Shown here in pieces: positions 28,221 through 39,965 of a DNA stretch of 64,000 nucleotides (position 1 is the stretch's first letter; every line of letters starts with the position of its first letter). The notes below the pieces were generated by a model, which was not told the DNA's origin, did no database searches, and saw nothing but the letters and a program-made list of their open reading frames with translations. The DNA is taken from positions 3,015,855 to 3,079,854 of the forward strand of contig NC_134030.1 in assembly GCF_964204645.1 (NCBI RefSeq), in the 5' to 3' direction. A program made the translations under genes and the position numbers. The DNA comes from Tubulanus polymorphus (lineage: Eukaryota; Nemertea; Palaeonemertea; Tubulaniformes; Tubulanidae).

Positions 28221-28781
28221 GTTCTTCCCTCTCGTTCCCCTAATCTCCCTATCACTGGATCCTATCTCTCGCCCTCTCGCTTTTCTTCTATCGATGAGAA
28301 TAGTGATCAAGGTAAATTTGATATAAACGCCCTGAAATATATCATTCATCCTGGAAATACCCGGTTTCGCAGTAAAGTGAGTCATGGGCTGAATGCAGTT
28401 ATTCAATTTCCAATGAGTTAACCCTCGAGTCAAATGTTAAATCGAGAACTCTGGGATTGGGTCCGGTAAGTCAAAGTGGAATATCGAGTTGTTTCTTCAA
28501 ACCATAAACTCACGTGATGCCCGCGCTGCTTAATCATCTTGTTCGTTGAAAGAACCGCATTTCTGCTCTTCAAAAAAAAAACCCGGGCAGTTCGGCGGAA
28601 CAGTCACACGGCGCGAATCCGTGCGTAATTAGCGATATAGTGTGTACTCGATCGAATTCAGAAGGTTTGCAACCGGAATCACATGTCAATATTGAGTCGA
28701 ACAGACTATAACACCGATATACGGATTGTTTGCCGAGTAAATCGCAATTACGATCTACGACAGTAACGCCTCTCGTTGCAG

Positions 28782-28864
28782 TACCAAGGATGTAAAATCC
28801 TTGATGAAACCCTTAAATGGCGAAATCCAATTTTCCGTCAATTTGAAGTTGCCGAGAAAAGGAC
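28782..28864 (+). CDS. Candidate internal exon of the plus-strand membrane protein
   Basis: A good acceptor (CCTCTCGTTGCAG) opens an 83-base segment that in one frame reads TKDVKSLMKPLNGEIQFSVN then LKLPRKG. It ends at a weak GAC/GTTAAG donor. The leftover base joins in phase with the AG start of the 30558 exon to make a Gln codon. A second frame from the same acceptor is also open (YQGCKILDE), so the assignment is tentative. Confidence 0.3.
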
Positions 28865-30557
28865 GTTAAGTTTGTGCACTAAATCATTCAATTTCATTGA
28901 AACTTCTAAGAAAATCATGTTCTAGTTTTTGTGGATACATTCCGCGTATGGATAATTACAGACCTACGTTTCAATGATAATGATAACAATGATATATAGA
29001 TAAAGCTGCTTCCAAAACTCGTCGATAACAACGAAAATGATCAGACTTTCAATGAACCTATGTTCTCGGATGCTGCCAAACTATAATTTGTGATGTCTTA
29101 AGGATTATCAGGACGCCGACATTCTTTGTGCAACTCGGAATGGAATCTGAAGAATTGGTCGTGAGTTAAGGCTCGGAAAATACTTAAGGAAGTCCGGAAA
29201 ATAATTTCGTTTTTGCTCGAAAGTGTGTCAAAAGTCTGTGTTCGTCATGTTCGAAGAGAGAGACGAGATTACTTCCTTTAGACCTGTTCATTACAAGGAC
29301 TTCGAGTTCAACTACGCGTTAACCAGTGATTTAGCTCTGTGCTGGGGGAGTGGGGGGGGGGTGTAGACATGGATTATCGGATTGACTGATTTGACCGGTA
29401 CAATATCTATCCATGTATAGGAATGAGCAGCGACCTAATTCGACGTCATCGGTTTGTGTTGACGTCAGCCTTCTCTAATTCGATTCCGCGTAATCTCAAT
29501 ATAAGACGTATCAACCATTCCCTTCATCTGTCTACTTGTATAGAGTGGGCTTAAACCAGTAACCTTTTGAAAGCTACCGTGCGACACAAGAAATACCGCG
29601 CAGAAATCACTGTCATCTTCTTCTTGCAGTCGTATAGCCAGAGCTGCCAGTTCTTGATTTTCAGTATTTGTTACTATTTTATAACGAGAGATACTGATTT
29701 CATTTTTTCATGCGTACTGAAATGTGAAAAATGTTACTGATGATCTCGTTATTGATTACTGATTACTAATTTGAATTATTTTCATTCATTCAATAAAATG
29801 TCAATGAAAGAAAATTCGATCTATTTGACAGCACTTTTCAGAGGTTGGAAGCCCTGTATAGTTGAGATTTTAGACCAGTCTACAACCATCAGTTCTATAG
29901 CCGATCTACATAACAATAGTTTAGACCGGTCTTAATAGTTCAACGTTTCGACTTTAAGTCTTGACTAGAAAACCGGCCCCTGAACCTATCGAGGTTCAAA
30001 CCTTTTTCTTGACCACCGTGTTTCTAAATCTAATTTGACCTTGGAAGTCAACATCAATTCATATAGACACGTATCATCGGAGAGAACCGAATCCCAAGAT
30101 AATTTACGGACGGTTGTGCGTGTGTGACAGACCTATTATCGGTACACGGTATAAATCTAGGCGATCTGAATGACGGAATGCCGATCACGTAAAGCTGAAG
30201 GGGGAACTGATCCTTAGGGAAAATAATCATCGCAAGCAGCCCTGGCAATCAAAAAACAAGCAACGCCTACAATATACTAGATCTTATACCTTAGACGCCA
30301 TGTTGTGCAAACCGTTTTTTCGATTGTCGAAAATGATCGAAATTATGGCCAAAAAGTTCCAACCCTTCTGACTGATTATACATTATACCAAGGCACTGCT
30401 GCAAAATAAATGCTCGGACTAGTTATCGTTCAGAGAATTCATATAAGATCAGATACATTTAGGAAAACTCGTGGGTTGTTGGAACCAAGTTACGTATGTA
30501 CCAAATAGCCCATGCATCCCTTCAAAACCTACACACAATTATTGTTTTGATTTTCAG

Positions 30558-30710
30558 AGACAGACGCTTTTGAGAGGAAGTTTGATCAAAACATGTTTTC
30601 ACTCCACAACCAACTGAGTGCAATCTCAGGGCATTATCAGCAGTTGAGTGTTTCACAGGTTCACCCGATCCTGAGTTGTTCTACGGCGCTATATAATCCT
30701 TGTTCACTGG
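30558..30710 (+). CDS. Candidate internal exon of the plus-strand membrane protein
   Basis: A strong acceptor (TTTTGATTTTCAG) precedes an open frame reading TDAFERKFDQNMFSLHNQL and SAISGHYQQLSVSQ, with coiled-coil-like heptad character, then CSTALYNPCSLG. A CTGG/GTGAAG donor at 30710 leaves one base that completes a Gly codon with the first two bases of the 33941 exon. Without splicing, the frame stays open to a TAG at 30851-30853 through a Cys-rich stretch (ECGCSEMRTC), so it could instead be a terminal exon. Confidence 0.4.
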
Positions 30711-31205
30711 GTGAAGGGGAGAGCTTGGAAACCAGAAACTATGCCGTCACGGGATTCGTTTACGACATAATCGAACTAGAATGTGGCTGTTCAGAAATGC
30801 GAACATGCTCGGCGTCCCTCGTCGTTACTAAATCTCCGAATCCCATTCGGTAGCGGCATCCTCTATAAGTCCCTTGTTGTAATGATCGCTGAATCTCCGA
30901 GTCTATCGTTACTCGCTGACGTCATTTTGTAATACGAACCGCTTTAAACGAATGGTTTCTTATGACGACGACTAAGACGACCTCAGTGAATACACCAGCA
31001 CCAGCAGCACCCGCATGGCTCGTGTATTTATGCATAGACAGTAGTGCCGCGGATTGATTCCCTCCCGTGGGTGAATTACAACGATCTACTTACTCATCAG
31101 ACGCCGTTAAATTGCCCATAATTCTATAAAAAGACGGTCGACGAACTTAACGACGTATAACCGTTAATTATTTTGAACTTGAGACTAATAAAATCACATC
31201 ATAAC

Positions 31206-31442
31206 GCGAACTATTTAATCATCGTATACCACGTCGTCGGGTAGACTGATGTTATACTGGTGGAACTCGATCAGTTCGTGCTGTAACGATATGTAGATGT
31301 ATGTCTTTCCAACGGTGCCAGAAAAACCGTACGACCACCGATTGAACAACCGATATTTTCTAGCCAACTTTTTTGCAGTCATGTCCCATACCCATGATAA
31401 CATCCCTTTATTCAAAACGATAAGTAGTTCGAAAAGATTCAT
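31206..31442 (-). CDS. Unresolved open frame, 75 codons
   Basis: The reading includes MLSWVWDMTAKKLARKYRLF and SYGFSGTVGKTYIYISLQ and ends DDVVYDD. Composition looks protein-like, but an in-frame TAA lies directly before the ATG, and no good splice acceptor or family motif is visible. It may be an exon remnant or chance. Confidence 0.2.
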
Positions 31443-31490
31443 TTAGGTGTAGTTTATTTCGACGTTTTGACTTATCCAAATTTTAATCAT

Positions 31491-31604
31491 CTGGACCCAG
31501 TTTCACAAAAGGGATTAAGGCCTCAATCGATTTAAGATGAACTGAATTGATGAAGAAATTAAATCGATTTAAGAGATAAACCTTTTTGTGAAACTGGGCC
31601 CAGG
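31491..31604. mobile_element. 114-bp foldback element (family F)
   Basis: Ends CTGGACCCAGTTTCACAAAA and the near-perfect complement TTTTTGTGAAACTGGGCCCAG make a 23-base terminal inverted repeat. It is the best-preserved copy of a family also seen at 31969-32048, 34960-35050, 35048-35183, 37995-38110, 50451-50549, about 61205-61290 and about 61960-62170. Confidence 0.75.
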
Positions 31605-33940
31605 AATACTGGATCAGATATAATCCTGAAACCGTTACTTTGAATATAGAATAATATCAATCGTTCGCCATACGACCACGTATTTTCTATTTCAGAAACC
31701 GCAGCCACCACAAAGCTTTCGTGTGTGTGAAAATGATTGAATCTAATGAAATCGATGATGAAATGTCGTCTATACACATATTCGTTACTTTCAGATTTTT
31801 AGCTGACGAACAACTTTTTTGTAACTGAATTATGGCCTAAGGGTCGATAGTGAGACGATGCGATTCGTACACGAGCTGAGGATATGAAACTGCAGGGTAT
31901 GTGTGCGTGTGCGTGTGTGTAAAAAAGCAACACGAATAAGGATAATTCAGACCCCTACCCCGACAGTTCCACAGTTGCGAATTAAGATTCGACCCCATTT
32001 TGATTTTAACACAGAGTTAACCCTAACTCACAACTGCGAAACTGGATTCAATTGTCGACCATGATTATTTGACTCGAGCGTAAAATAGATTTTATTGCGG
32101 GACTTATTCGCCCTAATCATAGTTTCGGAAATGAGTGTAGCTGACTCCTCTGGAATCTGCGATCAGTAGTATACGACTGTGTAGATTGTATATAAAGCTT
32201 TCCTCGGTCGATGCCGTGACTCTAAACGTGTATCTGATACTGCGACGTTTGAGCGAATCAATCATTTTATTATGTTTGTTTCTGTCCAACTAATCCGTTT
32301 CGATTAACTAGAATATACAAGGCGTTCAAAGTGATATGAGCTTAAGTAAAATGCATTTACGCCCGTGTGTTACGTTTACAAATAAAGCTCAGTATGATAC
32401 CAGTTGCGGATACCAACCAATACAGGTCCCATATATTTTGATTGGATTTAGTAAAATACTAAGTAAAGATATCTTCTGCAAAAATTCTTGATCCACAGGA
32501 CGATTTCACTGGAACCTTTTGCAGTGCAGCTGCACGGTGCAGCGTGATAGACATAATAATTCAATATAATGATGATGATAATTACCTTACATAGAAACCA
32601 AATTGGAAATGATAATATCAGTGATGATAATACAAATTATAATAATTATTATTACTATTGATCCTTAAATCATAATAGTATCATAAGATTTATATTATAT
32701 TATTTATTGTCAACAATATTACGCAATATATGTGTTATTTTTCAAGGCTTCAATAAAACTTCAAGTTAGTTTTCTGGTTTCTTTCTAGCAGGTGAGATAC
32801 TGTGATACTGCAGTAAGGCACAAAACTGGAAACATCCGTATAAGTGGATTAGAAGTGATCGGGATCTGAGTCTATATTATATTCTATGCAGGCGTTCATC
32901 GATATGTGTCATGTCAAATGTGACGTCACCCAATACGACAGCGAATCATCCAATCACAACAAGCACCGCCAAGTCGTCATCAACGACCGTCATCGTTCAA
33001 ATCGAAAAACAATACAGTTTATTCGGTTTAGGTAAGAGATAATAAAAAACGCGTGGGGAAGGCGAAACAACTGTCTTCATCACTAAGAATACAGCAGTGT
33101 ACCTGCACCATAATATCATTTTGGTACGATGTGTTATTGAGATATGACCGCAATGTGCAATGTACTATCGAAAAAGCGTTTGCCGGGACGCCTGAACCCA
33201 GGGGCTCAAGAACGTTGAAACACAATATTGAGGGAAATATAAAATTCCACACTAAGGATGCGACGAGTCCGAAATATTTCCTTTATCTATAATAATTTAA
33301 TCAGATGTTTGAAGTATATCTGAAGATGACTAGTCTAAGTCCAAATGTCGAATAGATTATCATCTCAAGCAAATTATCATTTCTCAAATAATTATCATCT
33401 CTCAGACTGTTCGGTTTACCTTTGCTTATTCTTAGGGTAGGATTTTATAATATCTTTAAACAACATTAACAGTCTTTCAGCGTTTCTTAATGGTTGATAT
33501 AGCGATGAATCCGTGAACGCGTTCTCAAATGTTTTGATACTTTCTCAGTTTGTATCAAAAATATTGCCCATTTTTGGTCCTTAAGTCCTGAAAAATTATT
33601 TATTTTCAGCACAAATTCATACAAACGTGTAATCTATACCACAAAAAACTTTATAAGGCGGACCAATTTATGATGTTATGTGTGGGCCATAGAGCTCAAT
33701 ATCTGCCTGCGATCACAACTTTCAATTAAGATTACGTAAGCTACTCGTGCCCATAATGCGGCAGGTACTACGAAATAAATCCCAGGACGTGGAACCCATG
33801 TAGATTTACTGCGTGTCGTTTCACCTCGAAACACATCAATAGAACAGTGAACTCAAAACGACCCCATTGCTTAATTAGAATTATTGGAATATTCACTAAA
33901 TCGAATGAATTTCTAATTATTTGTTGATTATTTCATGCAG

Positions 33941-34644
33941 GTGACAGGGCCAGCGAGGAACTGTTAAACGTTATATGGGTAACATCAGCGATAGTATTAG
34001 GAGTCGGAATAGTAATTATGGTAATGATCGGAGCCACTCATTTTGTTCTTCGTCTACGGCGTCGAATGAAACACGACTATATCGCGGATAACGCGTCGCT
34101 CGACGATATCGGCGAATTCACCGAGCAAGGTTTGACTTTGCGTAGTATTAAGATTCAACAAGATTTCAGCGATTTCGACGTAGGCTCGGTATCTATGCAG
34201 CCTATCGATGATTTTCTAAACGACAATATGGGCTACGAAACGGACGATATGGAGGACATGATAATGCCGGGCAGTCGGCGACCTTCGTCGACGTTCGGGA
34301 CGAGTTTCCGCGATCGGAAAGGTTCGGATCGCAGCGGCGGAAATCGTACTAATAAACCGGGCATCAGGGGGGAATCTAAGAAGCATCGATCGACGAGCAA
34401 AAGTTCGGATCGTTTTACTTCATCGGCTGGGAAGTTATTAATCACGGATAATCATCATTTGACCACGGATGATCGACATTATCGAAAGACGTCTGACGAT
34501 GGCAGTTACAACGGTCGATATTTGAATCCGGCGCAGTCGCAAAAAGAACAAACAGTCGCGATAATCAGTTCGGACATGCGCAACGATACGATTCGACCTC
34601 AACCGAATCCGAATAAACCGACTCATAAGCCGGTCAGGTTTTGA
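33941..34644 (+). CDS. Last exon of an unrecognised single-pass membrane protein
   Basis: The acceptor TTTCATGCAG is followed by two bases finishing a codon, then 233 residues and TGA. A hydrophobic helix (VIWVTSAIVLGVGIVIMVMI, residues about 10-29) is followed within a dozen residues by a basic stop-transfer stretch LRLRRRMK. A cytoplasmic tail of about 190 residues follows, first acidic (DDIGEF, SDFDVGS, ETDDMEDM), then Ser/Arg/Lys-rich and disordered, ending PTHKPVRF. This is the plan of a type I receptor or adhesion protein whose ectodomain is encoded upstream. I do not recognise the family. A polyadenylation signal candidate is AATAAA at 35490. Confidence 0.6.
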
Positions 34645-34959
34645 TATATCCAGTAATCGTTTAAACTGTTTTAGAATTTCGGGTTCAATCTAGGCTTCAT
34701 CGTCCATGTTTTTTTTTCTTGATAGAAACCTCTGCTGAGGAGAATGCATAATGATTTATCTATATAGGTGTCCATTTTCGATATCATAATTATCATACGT
34801 ATAATATTTCCAGCGTCGGCAGCGACATTCCTCGTGAATTCAATATTTCTAACTTTCCACTTTAGAAGAGCATATTCAAGATCGAAGATCTCACAAACTG
34901 TAATTCTTTCAATCAACAAAACTATGTAATATCTTATCAGTTCTCTTTCATATAGACAT

Positions 34960-35183
34960 CTGGACCCGGTTCCACAGTCAAGGCTTAGACTCAAGACCAG
35001 TCTTGAAGATTCAAGATCACTTAAGTCTCGAATGTGGAACCTGCCCCTGGACCTGGTTCGGCAGTTTTGGGTTAAGTTTGAAATTTGAATTATTGTAAAG
35101 ATTCATTTCCAATTATTGCACCCTAGAGTCAAATTCAAACTCACAACTGTTGAACTAGGTCAAAACTGTAGAATTGGGTCCAG
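34960..35183. mobile_element. Two adjacent family-F foldback elements
   Basis: 34960-35050 has ends CTGGACCCGGTTCCACA and TGTGGAACCTGCCCCTGG. 35048-35183 begins CTGGACCTGGTTCGGCAG and ends ACTGTAGAATTGGGTCCAG. Both are short hairpins with GGACCCRGTT-type ends and no coding capacity, lying in the 3' UTR or flank of the membrane-protein gene. Confidence 0.65.
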
Positions 35184-36354
35184 TACGTAGGGTGTTAGCT
35201 TAGAAAAGGACACAAGATTGGAGTGAGGTGAATGAGAGAGGTTGGTTAAAGGAGAGAGGGAGAGAGAGAATTTATTCTATTACGATATGATGAACGTTTT
35301 TTAGATATTTCAATCTTCTTGTCACCAACAGATATTATCAGTGTTTTATGCCTGCAAAATACAAAAGCACTTTTAAAAAGCTTGATAATTGATCTCAGTA
35401 TTTAAGAAACATCATTTACTAAAAACATCATTTCTGCTTCTCGCTGTAGATAATAAGAAGTTTTTACAATTTCTCGAATTTGTCCATTGAATAAAGCATA
35501 ATGTTAATTACCAGGCGTCGCATGAAGTCAGACGTCAAACTTTTTAACAACACGACTTCTCCATACAATCTGCATGTTAACAAAATGTCAAATTGCGATG
35601 TAAAAAGAACAATATTGTAACCATTTTTGGTCAAAGTATGATATCGACTACCAGCGCGCCACCTGGCGTGAAGATACTTTCAAGACTCAATATTCACTTA
35701 CAACATAGTTAGACGTCATTCATATGAATAGCTATAATGTATCGCGAGGTAGGAGGTAATATCATAAACCGAATTCGTGGAACACATAGCAAACACTTCC
35801 TCTTCTGGTCAATGATGCAAACTTGACAAAATCCTGTGCAGTTGAACTCGCTCGATTCGTTATCTATCTCCCTTTTTGAGTTTCAATATCTATCTATATT
35901 CAAACCAATTCATTAAAGTGTGAGTGGTCATTTGGATAAGTTTTGAACCCAATAATCGTCCCAACTACACGCTATGACTTAAGGCGAGTTTAACTGAACT
36001 TAAAAGACGTCATGTCGCATTCGATATGTTCAAATACAGTAAATAGATTATTATTGTTGGTATGAATCACAGACACAGAGATATTCAACAATCTATTGTT
36101 CTTCATTAGATATACAATTAATAGTTGTTTTATTATATATTATTCAAAAAATAAACCATTTGTTGAAGAGTTCTATAGTTTACGTGTTATGTAGATTGAA
36201 TGCCATGGATTGAACGTCCCAAATTCAGTCCAAAAATGTGTTTTGAAATGAATATTTCATACTAACAGAATGGTGTGATATTTTACAAATTCTGTTTACT
36301 TTCCCTTATTTGACAGTTGACGTTAACGTGGATTCATATTTCCATTTCGTAGTC

Positions 36355-36460
36355 CAACTGCTCATCTGTTCAAATTAAACTGCAAAAACAGTCGTTTTGA
36401 GTTACTCGTTTACAGCCCCTCATCCAACTATTTTCTAACGTCAATATAGCTATTCTTATT
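36355..36460 (+). promoter_or_regulatory. Conserved upstream block of peptide gene A
   Basis: This block (TCCAACTGCTCA ... CAACTATTTTCTAACGTCAA ... ATAGCTATT) recurs upstream of gene B on the minus strand (43640-43500) and again on the plus strand at 43683-43775. Conservation between otherwise diverged upstream regions, at a similar place relative to the gene, suggests a promoter or first transcribed segment. No unambiguous TATA box is assigned. Confidence 0.45.
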
Positions 36461-36625
36461 TTATGATCAATTCAGCGATTGACATGGACATTGAAATGCA
36501 AGCAGTCTATACCCGGTACTCAATCTAGACAATATGGACGTATATACTTACTATATGAACGTATTGGAGTGAAAAAAAATCGATCACTTCATCAAATCGA
36601 TCACTTCAAGTCTATGTTTGGTCAG

Positions 36626-38502
36626 CTAACACTTGCGCTAGGCCTGTGGGTCCATATAACCAAGAGTCAGAACTGATGATCATGACTCGAATCAGTTGTT
36701 CTACCAAACACGTAAGTAAAAGACATGTAGATATCACAACTTGGCGAGGCCATAATGTTCGCTGTAGCGGGTCGGGTGAGACGAGTCACGACTGTTCGCT
36801 GTAGCGGGTCAGGTGAGACGAGTCCCGACTGCTCGCTGTAGCGGGTCGGGTGAGACGAGTCAGGACTGCTCGCTGTAGCGGGTCAGGTGAGACGAGTCCC
36901 GACTGCTCGCTGTAGCGGGTCGGGTGAGACGAGTCAGGACTGCTCGCTGTAGCGGGTCGGGTGAGACGAGTCAGGACTGCTCGCTGTAGCGGGTCGGGTG
37001 AGACGAGTCAGGACTGCTCGCTGTAGCGGGTCGTGTGAGACGAGTCAGGACTGCTCGCTGTAGCGGGTCGGGTGAGACGAGTCAGGACTGCTCGCTGTAG
37101 CGGGTCGGGTGAGACGAGTCAGGACTGCTCGCTGTAGCGGGTCGGGTGAGACGAGTCAGGACTGCTCGCTGTAGCGGGTCAGTTGAGACGAGTCAGGACT
37201 GCTCGCTGTAGCGGGTCAGGTGAGACGAGTCAGGACTGCTCGCTGTAACGGGTCGGGTGAGACGAGTCAGGACTGCTCGCTGTCGGGTGAAACGAGTCTG
37301 GACTGCTCGCTGTAGCGGGTCATGTGAGACGAGTCTGGACTGCTCGCTGTAGCGGGTCAAGTGAGACGAGTCAGGACTGCTCGCTGTAGCGGGTAAGGTG
37401 AGACGAGTCAGGACTGCTCGCTGTAGCGGAACGGGTGAAACGAGTCTGGACTGCTCGCTGTAGCGGGTCATGTGAGACGAGTCTGGACTGCTCGTTGTAG
37501 CGGGTCATGTGAGACGAGTCAGGACTGCTCGCTGTAGCGGGTCAGTTGAGACGAGTCAGGGCTGCTCGCTGTAGCGGAACGGGTGAAACGAGTCTGGACT
37601 GCTCGCTGTAGCGGGTCAGGTGAGACGAGTCCTGTGATTGTATTTTGGGTTAAGCGTATAAAATGCCTGGATCTATTTGGGCCACTTGATGGTTCTTAAT
37701 TGAATTTGTAATTTATTTCAATTTTCGTGTCATCAATATAGGAGCGATTTCTACAAGTATCTGCTGTACAATGATCAGTAAGTATTCTAGATCCAGGTTC
37801 CAAGTTGTCACTTACCGTTAACATTCGGGTCGAAACAGATCATTTTTATTGTTTCAACTCCAGTCTAAACAGTTAAATTTTAACTTAAGCTATGTCCTGG
37901 TAACATGTATATTATCTGAACGATCGTTTTTTTTTGTGGTTGGATTTTTTTTTTTGTCGAGTTCGTCGTATCGTGGCTGGCTATTGCTTAGTGATCTGGA
38001 TTCAGATCCACAGTTCTAAATTGAATATGACCTTTAAAGTTATATGATTGGAAATGAGCTGATTTAACTCGCTGAGTTAACAGTAACTCACAACTGTGGA
38101 CCCGGGCCCCGATGGTATTTGCGAGAGTGCGCGGGGTCTTAATCGTATGGTTCTGATAGATTTAGAGGTGGTCATCTTGATGTTCCTCAGTTGCAGAACC
38201 TTGTTAAAAAGATGGACCCCGACCAACCGGGAAACCGGTCAGTGAGGAGACCCTAATACTACTACCGCGGTGGTTGGCTCGAACATATGTAAAAGTCTAC
38301 CTAAACTTATCAAAATTGTTTTATTTCTACAAAATAGCGCACTGTCACTGTTCATCAATCGACTCTATACATTTCAGGAAACGTTTTGCGTCTTGCACTT
38401 TTTATTGCGTCTGTAATGGCCATGGCGGTCGCTGAAAATAATGAAACACCTTTAGAGAGAATTGCTCGATGTGATCATAATGGAGCATGCAATTGTGGAT
38501 AG
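36626..38502 (+). CDS. Peptide gene A: 43-residue secreted Cys peptide precursor
   Basis: Exons: 5' UTR exon about 36626-36711 (donor CAC/GTAAGT), mini-exon 37742-37777 whose last seven bases ATGATCA start translation, and final exon 38378-38502 to the TAG. The 43-residue product has a hydrophobic signal peptide ending MAMAVA (residue 21), an acidic spacer (ENNETP), the family motif LERIAR, then a ten-residue end CDHNGACNCG with three Cys. Cleavage after the Arg is plausible, and the final Gly could be an amidation donor. AATAAA is at 38669. Copy D is almost identical in signal and UTRs. A secreted toxin, antimicrobial or signalling peptide is inferred from architecture only. The TTCAG before 36626 may be an acceptor, implying an earlier exon. 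Confidence 0.75.
36757..37632 (+). repeat. 37-bp satellite array A, about 24 copies
   Basis: The unit core is CTGCTCGCTGTAGCGGGTC followed by GGGTGAGACGAGTCAGGA, 37 bases, with point variants and one shortened unit near 37277. It starts 46 bases after the gene A exon-1 donor and fills most of intron 1. Each unit contains a five-pair stem CTCGC/GCGGG around TGTA. Open frames within it are artefacts. Confidence 0.97.
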
Positions 38503-38576
38503 ATGGAAGAATGAACCAATCTTCAATTACTGTCATTAAAAAAAAAACATCTCAGTGTTAGTTATTTCTAGAAGAA

Positions 38577-38628
38577 ACGGTTGTATCAATGAATCCTCTG
38601 TAGAGATGTGATTCATAGAAACAGCCGT
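38577..38628 (+). other. Conserved 3' UTR hairpin, gene A
   Basis: ACGGTTGT pairs with ACAGCCGT (one G-U), and ATGAATC pairs with GATTCAT around a loop containing CTCTGTAGAG. The same element sits between stop codon and AATAAA in every family member (about 39329-39383 plus, about 40921-40869 minus, about 47634-47698 plus), and in decayed form near 39900-39815 minus. Confidence 0.7.
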
Positions 38629-39112
38629 ATTTTCATAAGAATGTACTGAATGTGATGACTGTAATTAGAATAAAGATGAATGAATAACATGATAAAAAAT
38701 TGACGTATTGCGTTTATTTGTACGAATGACACTCGTAGTGACATTTGCTACGATTCTATGGCGTGTTATGTTAAAATTGAATGTTTTAAGTTTATTTCAC
38801 TCATCGTTCGTTTTTAAAGTTATCAAATCATAGAAATACCAACATCCGTTGCCATTGTCACGCAGCTGAGAGCAGAGGCAGCAACTTATGATTATTGGAC
38901 TTTCTTTTTTCGAGTTTTTCTTTGTCATTCGACCTAGAAATCATTCGAGCAATTATCGGCTGAATTTTTGGGAACCGGCGACTGAATGCACGGTGGGCCT
39001 TATTGATATATATTGACCTAGAGGTTGTCACCGGGTAGTTAAACGTTGATGTTGTTTTAGGGTATAATAAATGCCACCTATGATAGAAGTACATATATTA
39101 CGTTTATTGCAG

Positions 39113-39258
39113 GTCACGTATTAGGCCATATTGTGCTTTATGGAGTTTTTGCGTTTCTCGCCATGGCTGTAGCCGAAGATGAAAATGCGAATCTGGATGT
39201 TACTTTAGAGAGAATTGCTCGACGAACTTGTGATTCACGTGGACAATGTGGCAGTTAA
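39113..39258 (+). CDS. Peptide exon C: orphan final exon, two-Cys type
   Basis: A TTTATTGCAG acceptor opens a frame in the same phase as the other family final exons. It encodes a signal-peptide core ending AMAVA, spacer EDENANLDVT, LERIARR, then TCDSRGQCGS and TAA. AATAAA is at 39423 and the 3' UTR hairpin is present. No matching mini-exon ATGATCA/GT or satellite array is visible between 38502 and 39113, yet gene A exon 2 upstream is phase-compatible. It is therefore either an alternative terminal exon of gene A or a partial duplicate. If spliced to a seven-base start exon the product would be 50 residues. Confidence 0.6.
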
Positions 39259-39744
39259 TCGACGACACAATGAACTAATCTTCAATTACTGTCATTAAAC
39301 AAACATCTTGTTAGTTATTTCTAGAAGAAACGGTTGAATCTATGAAATCCTCTGTAGAGATGTGATTCATAGAAACAGCCGTATTTTCATAAGAATGCAC
39401 TGAATGTGATGACTGTAATTAGAATAAAGATTAATATATAAAAATACAATTCAAAGTTTTGTGTTTATTTCACTCTGCGGCCTCAAAGTTATCAATCATG
39501 GCATTAACAACATCCGTTGCTATTGTTACACAATATTGAGAGCAGGCAGCAATCTGTAAATATTAGACTTTGTTTTTGCGACAGCCACGACACTAGAATA
39601 TATCAGAATGGAATGGCCTCCTGGTATCTTCCTACACCACCACCTAGTGGGCTTAGTTCTATCATGGACTCTAAAACGAAAGAGCCCATGGTTCTATTCA
39701 ACTCGGGTTCAAATATACAAACACAAGACGTTGAGTTGTATGTT

Positions 39745-39965
39745 TAAATATTCATCTTTATTCTCATTACGGTCACTATGTCCACTTAGAATTCTAAATC
39801 ATTGTTTAAAATACGGCTGTTTTTGTATGAATCCATATATTACATCATCTCTACTGAGGATGTCATTAATACAACCGTTCCTTCTAGAAATAACTACAAG
39901 ACGTTTATTAGATGACAGTACGTTCGTTCCATCTATCCACATTTGCAGTCTTTTCCATTTTTTCC
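39745..39965 (-). pseudogene. Decayed peptide-gene 3' end (relic P)
   Basis: On the minus strand the end of a final exon survives as GKDCKCG plus TAG, followed by the family 3' UTR: TTATTTCTAGAAGGAACGG, a degenerate hairpin and an AATAAA (plus TTTATT at 39757). The signal-peptide part and acceptor are replaced by unrelated AT-rich sequence, so the copy is broken. Overlapping plus-strand frames (39517-40012) are antisense shadows. Confidence 0.6.

Noticed and set aside
37193-37471. Repetitive 92-codon frame (SEQSRLVS-type repeats)
   Set aside because: It is the translation of the 37-bp satellite on the antisense strand; 37 is not a multiple of three and the frame persists only by chance.
36757-37632. 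CRISPR-like array of 37-base repeats
   Set aside because: Units are directly adjacent with no spacers, the host sequence is a spliced animal gene, and the same arrays recur in intron 1 of paralogues. It is a satellite.
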